Assembly: GCA_022579005.1 (NCBI GenBank)
Contig: MU401603.1
Location: 1 to 64,000, forward strand
DNA length: 64,000 nucleotides
Origin: Poronia punctata
Lineage: Eukaryota; Ascomycota; Sordariomycetes; Xylariales; Xylariaceae
Reading direction: 5' to 3'
How positions within the stretch are numbered: the stretch's first letter is position 1; each line of letters begins with the position of its first letter. Position numbers and translations under genes: made by a program. The notes under the pieces are model-generated. The model searched no databases. It was not told the DNA's origin and worked only from the letters and a program-made list of their open reading frames with translations. This document shows, one piece after another, positions 63,545-64,000 of this stretch.

Positions 63545-63636
63545 TAACAAGTTTTATTTAACTAATAAGTTTTGTTTAATTAACAAGTCTTGTTTAATTA
63601 ATAAGTCTTGCCCTACTTGTACAAGCTTAATAAGCC
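63545..63636 (-). repeat. Right border repeat of the right AT block, inverted relative to the left border
   Basis: Contains AACAAGTTTTATTTAACTAA, TTAACAAGTCTTGTTTAAT and AATAAGTCTTG. Read on the minus strand this gives ATTAAACAAGACTTGTTAA followed by an AAACTTATTA and an AATAAAACTTGTTA word, in the same order as the left border. Confidence 0.6.
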
Positions 63637-64000
63637 ATGTTGCCTCCTACATTTTCCTGCTACAATACCTTAACCTGCAGAATTCCATCAATATAGATGT
63701 GTAAATGATGTCCTTTACAACACACGCAGATTCTCACTGCAACGTTCAAGTTTTATCTAATTTGATTCATTATATCGTAGGCGTAGACAAGCAGTACATG
63801 GTGAGGTATGCATGTAATTAGAACATCTACTAGACACAACGCGGACTTATATTCATCAGATAACCCAAATGGATTTGTTCGAGCTTCTCACCACATGTAG
63901 AGGAGCTGCGAGCAGGAGGTTGGCTGAATACAGCAAGTACGGCTCATGTCTCTGTATAATATATACCTACGTGTGTATTGGCAATAGCTGAGGTGTTTCT
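63637..64000. other. Return to normal-composition DNA; no gene visible
   Basis: Base composition recovers sharply at about 63637. The 364 bp left in the window hold no open frame with a motif. They could be the edge of the next gene island. Confidence 0.5.

Larger units (their letters stand above)
47893..63636. other. AT-rich, RIP-like gene-free block (right), 15.7 kb
   Basis: The block is nearly all A/T, and C and G persist mostly in GCT, AGC, CTT and CGT contexts while CpA/TpG are rare. No coding-like frame survives. The only open frame of note (48232-48552) is a Phe/Ile/Tyr/Leu string that reflects base composition. It contains an LTR pair and is bounded by inverted AACAAGACTTGTTA-type repeats. 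Confidence 0.85.

Noticed and set aside
1..64000. tRNA genes, rRNA and CRISPR arrays
   Set aside because: I scanned for B-box words (GGTTCGAANCC-like) and for regular spacer-repeat arrays. Only isolated partial matches appear (for example GTTCGAAT near 9089 and 11428) with no fitting A-box or cloverleaf.

Overview
This window looks like filamentous ascomycete (Pezizomycotina) nuclear DNA. The genes have short GT...AG introns of about 50-100 bp. The protein families are typical of moulds: a multimodular NRPS, P450s, a Baeyer-Villiger monooxygenase and Pex5. The base composition is two-part. A gene-bearing core of ordinary GC content (about 5.25-47.89 kb) lies between two extremely AT-rich blocks (1 to about 5.23 kb and about 47.89 to 63.64 kb). 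The few C and G bases left in those blocks mostly sit outside CpA/TpG, which is the signature of repeat-induced point mutation (RIP).

Layout: (i) 1-5.2 kb, gene-free AT-rich DNA with a degenerate ~210-bp tandem repeat and many GCATATGC-type palindromes. (ii) 5.3-17.1 kb: a five-exon type I Baeyer-Villiger monooxygenase; a disordered nuclear-type protein interrupted by an in-frame TAG; a flavocytochrome b2-like 2-hydroxyacid dehydrogenase (4 exons, minus); a FolB-fold protein (2 exons, minus); a GNAT acetyltransferase (2 exons, minus). (iii) 17.1-21.8 kb, no intact gene, but a shattered full-length P450 relic and telomere-like repeats. (iv) 21.8-39.3 kb, a putative secondary-metabolite cluster: a class I/II aminotransferase, a P450, and a 3,749-aa trimodular NRPS (A-T-C-A-T-E-C-A-T-C) divergent from the P450 across a 1-kb shared promoter. 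(v) 39.8-47.4 kb: a SET/MYND protein, a Rex1-like RNA exonuclease and the peroxisomal import receptor Pex5. (vi) 47.9-63.6 kb, an AT-rich block holding a RIP-mutated LTR retrotransposon and bounded by inverted AACAAGACTTGTTA-type repeats. (vii) The last ~360 bp return to normal composition.

The most interesting system is the NRPS locus. By domain order it should build a tripeptide whose second residue is epimerised to D, then release it with a terminal condensation domain, probably by cyclisation. The aminotransferase could make or modify a building block and the P450 could oxidise the product. The P450 relic beside the aminotransferase suggests the locus once had a second oxidase. No transporter or pathway regulator is visible. 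The octamer TACGAGTA/TACTCGTA recurs in the intergenic DNA, including four copies in the P450/NRPS shared promoter. All exon joins were made by eye from splice signals and reading-frame continuity, and all family calls rest on motifs rather than database searches.
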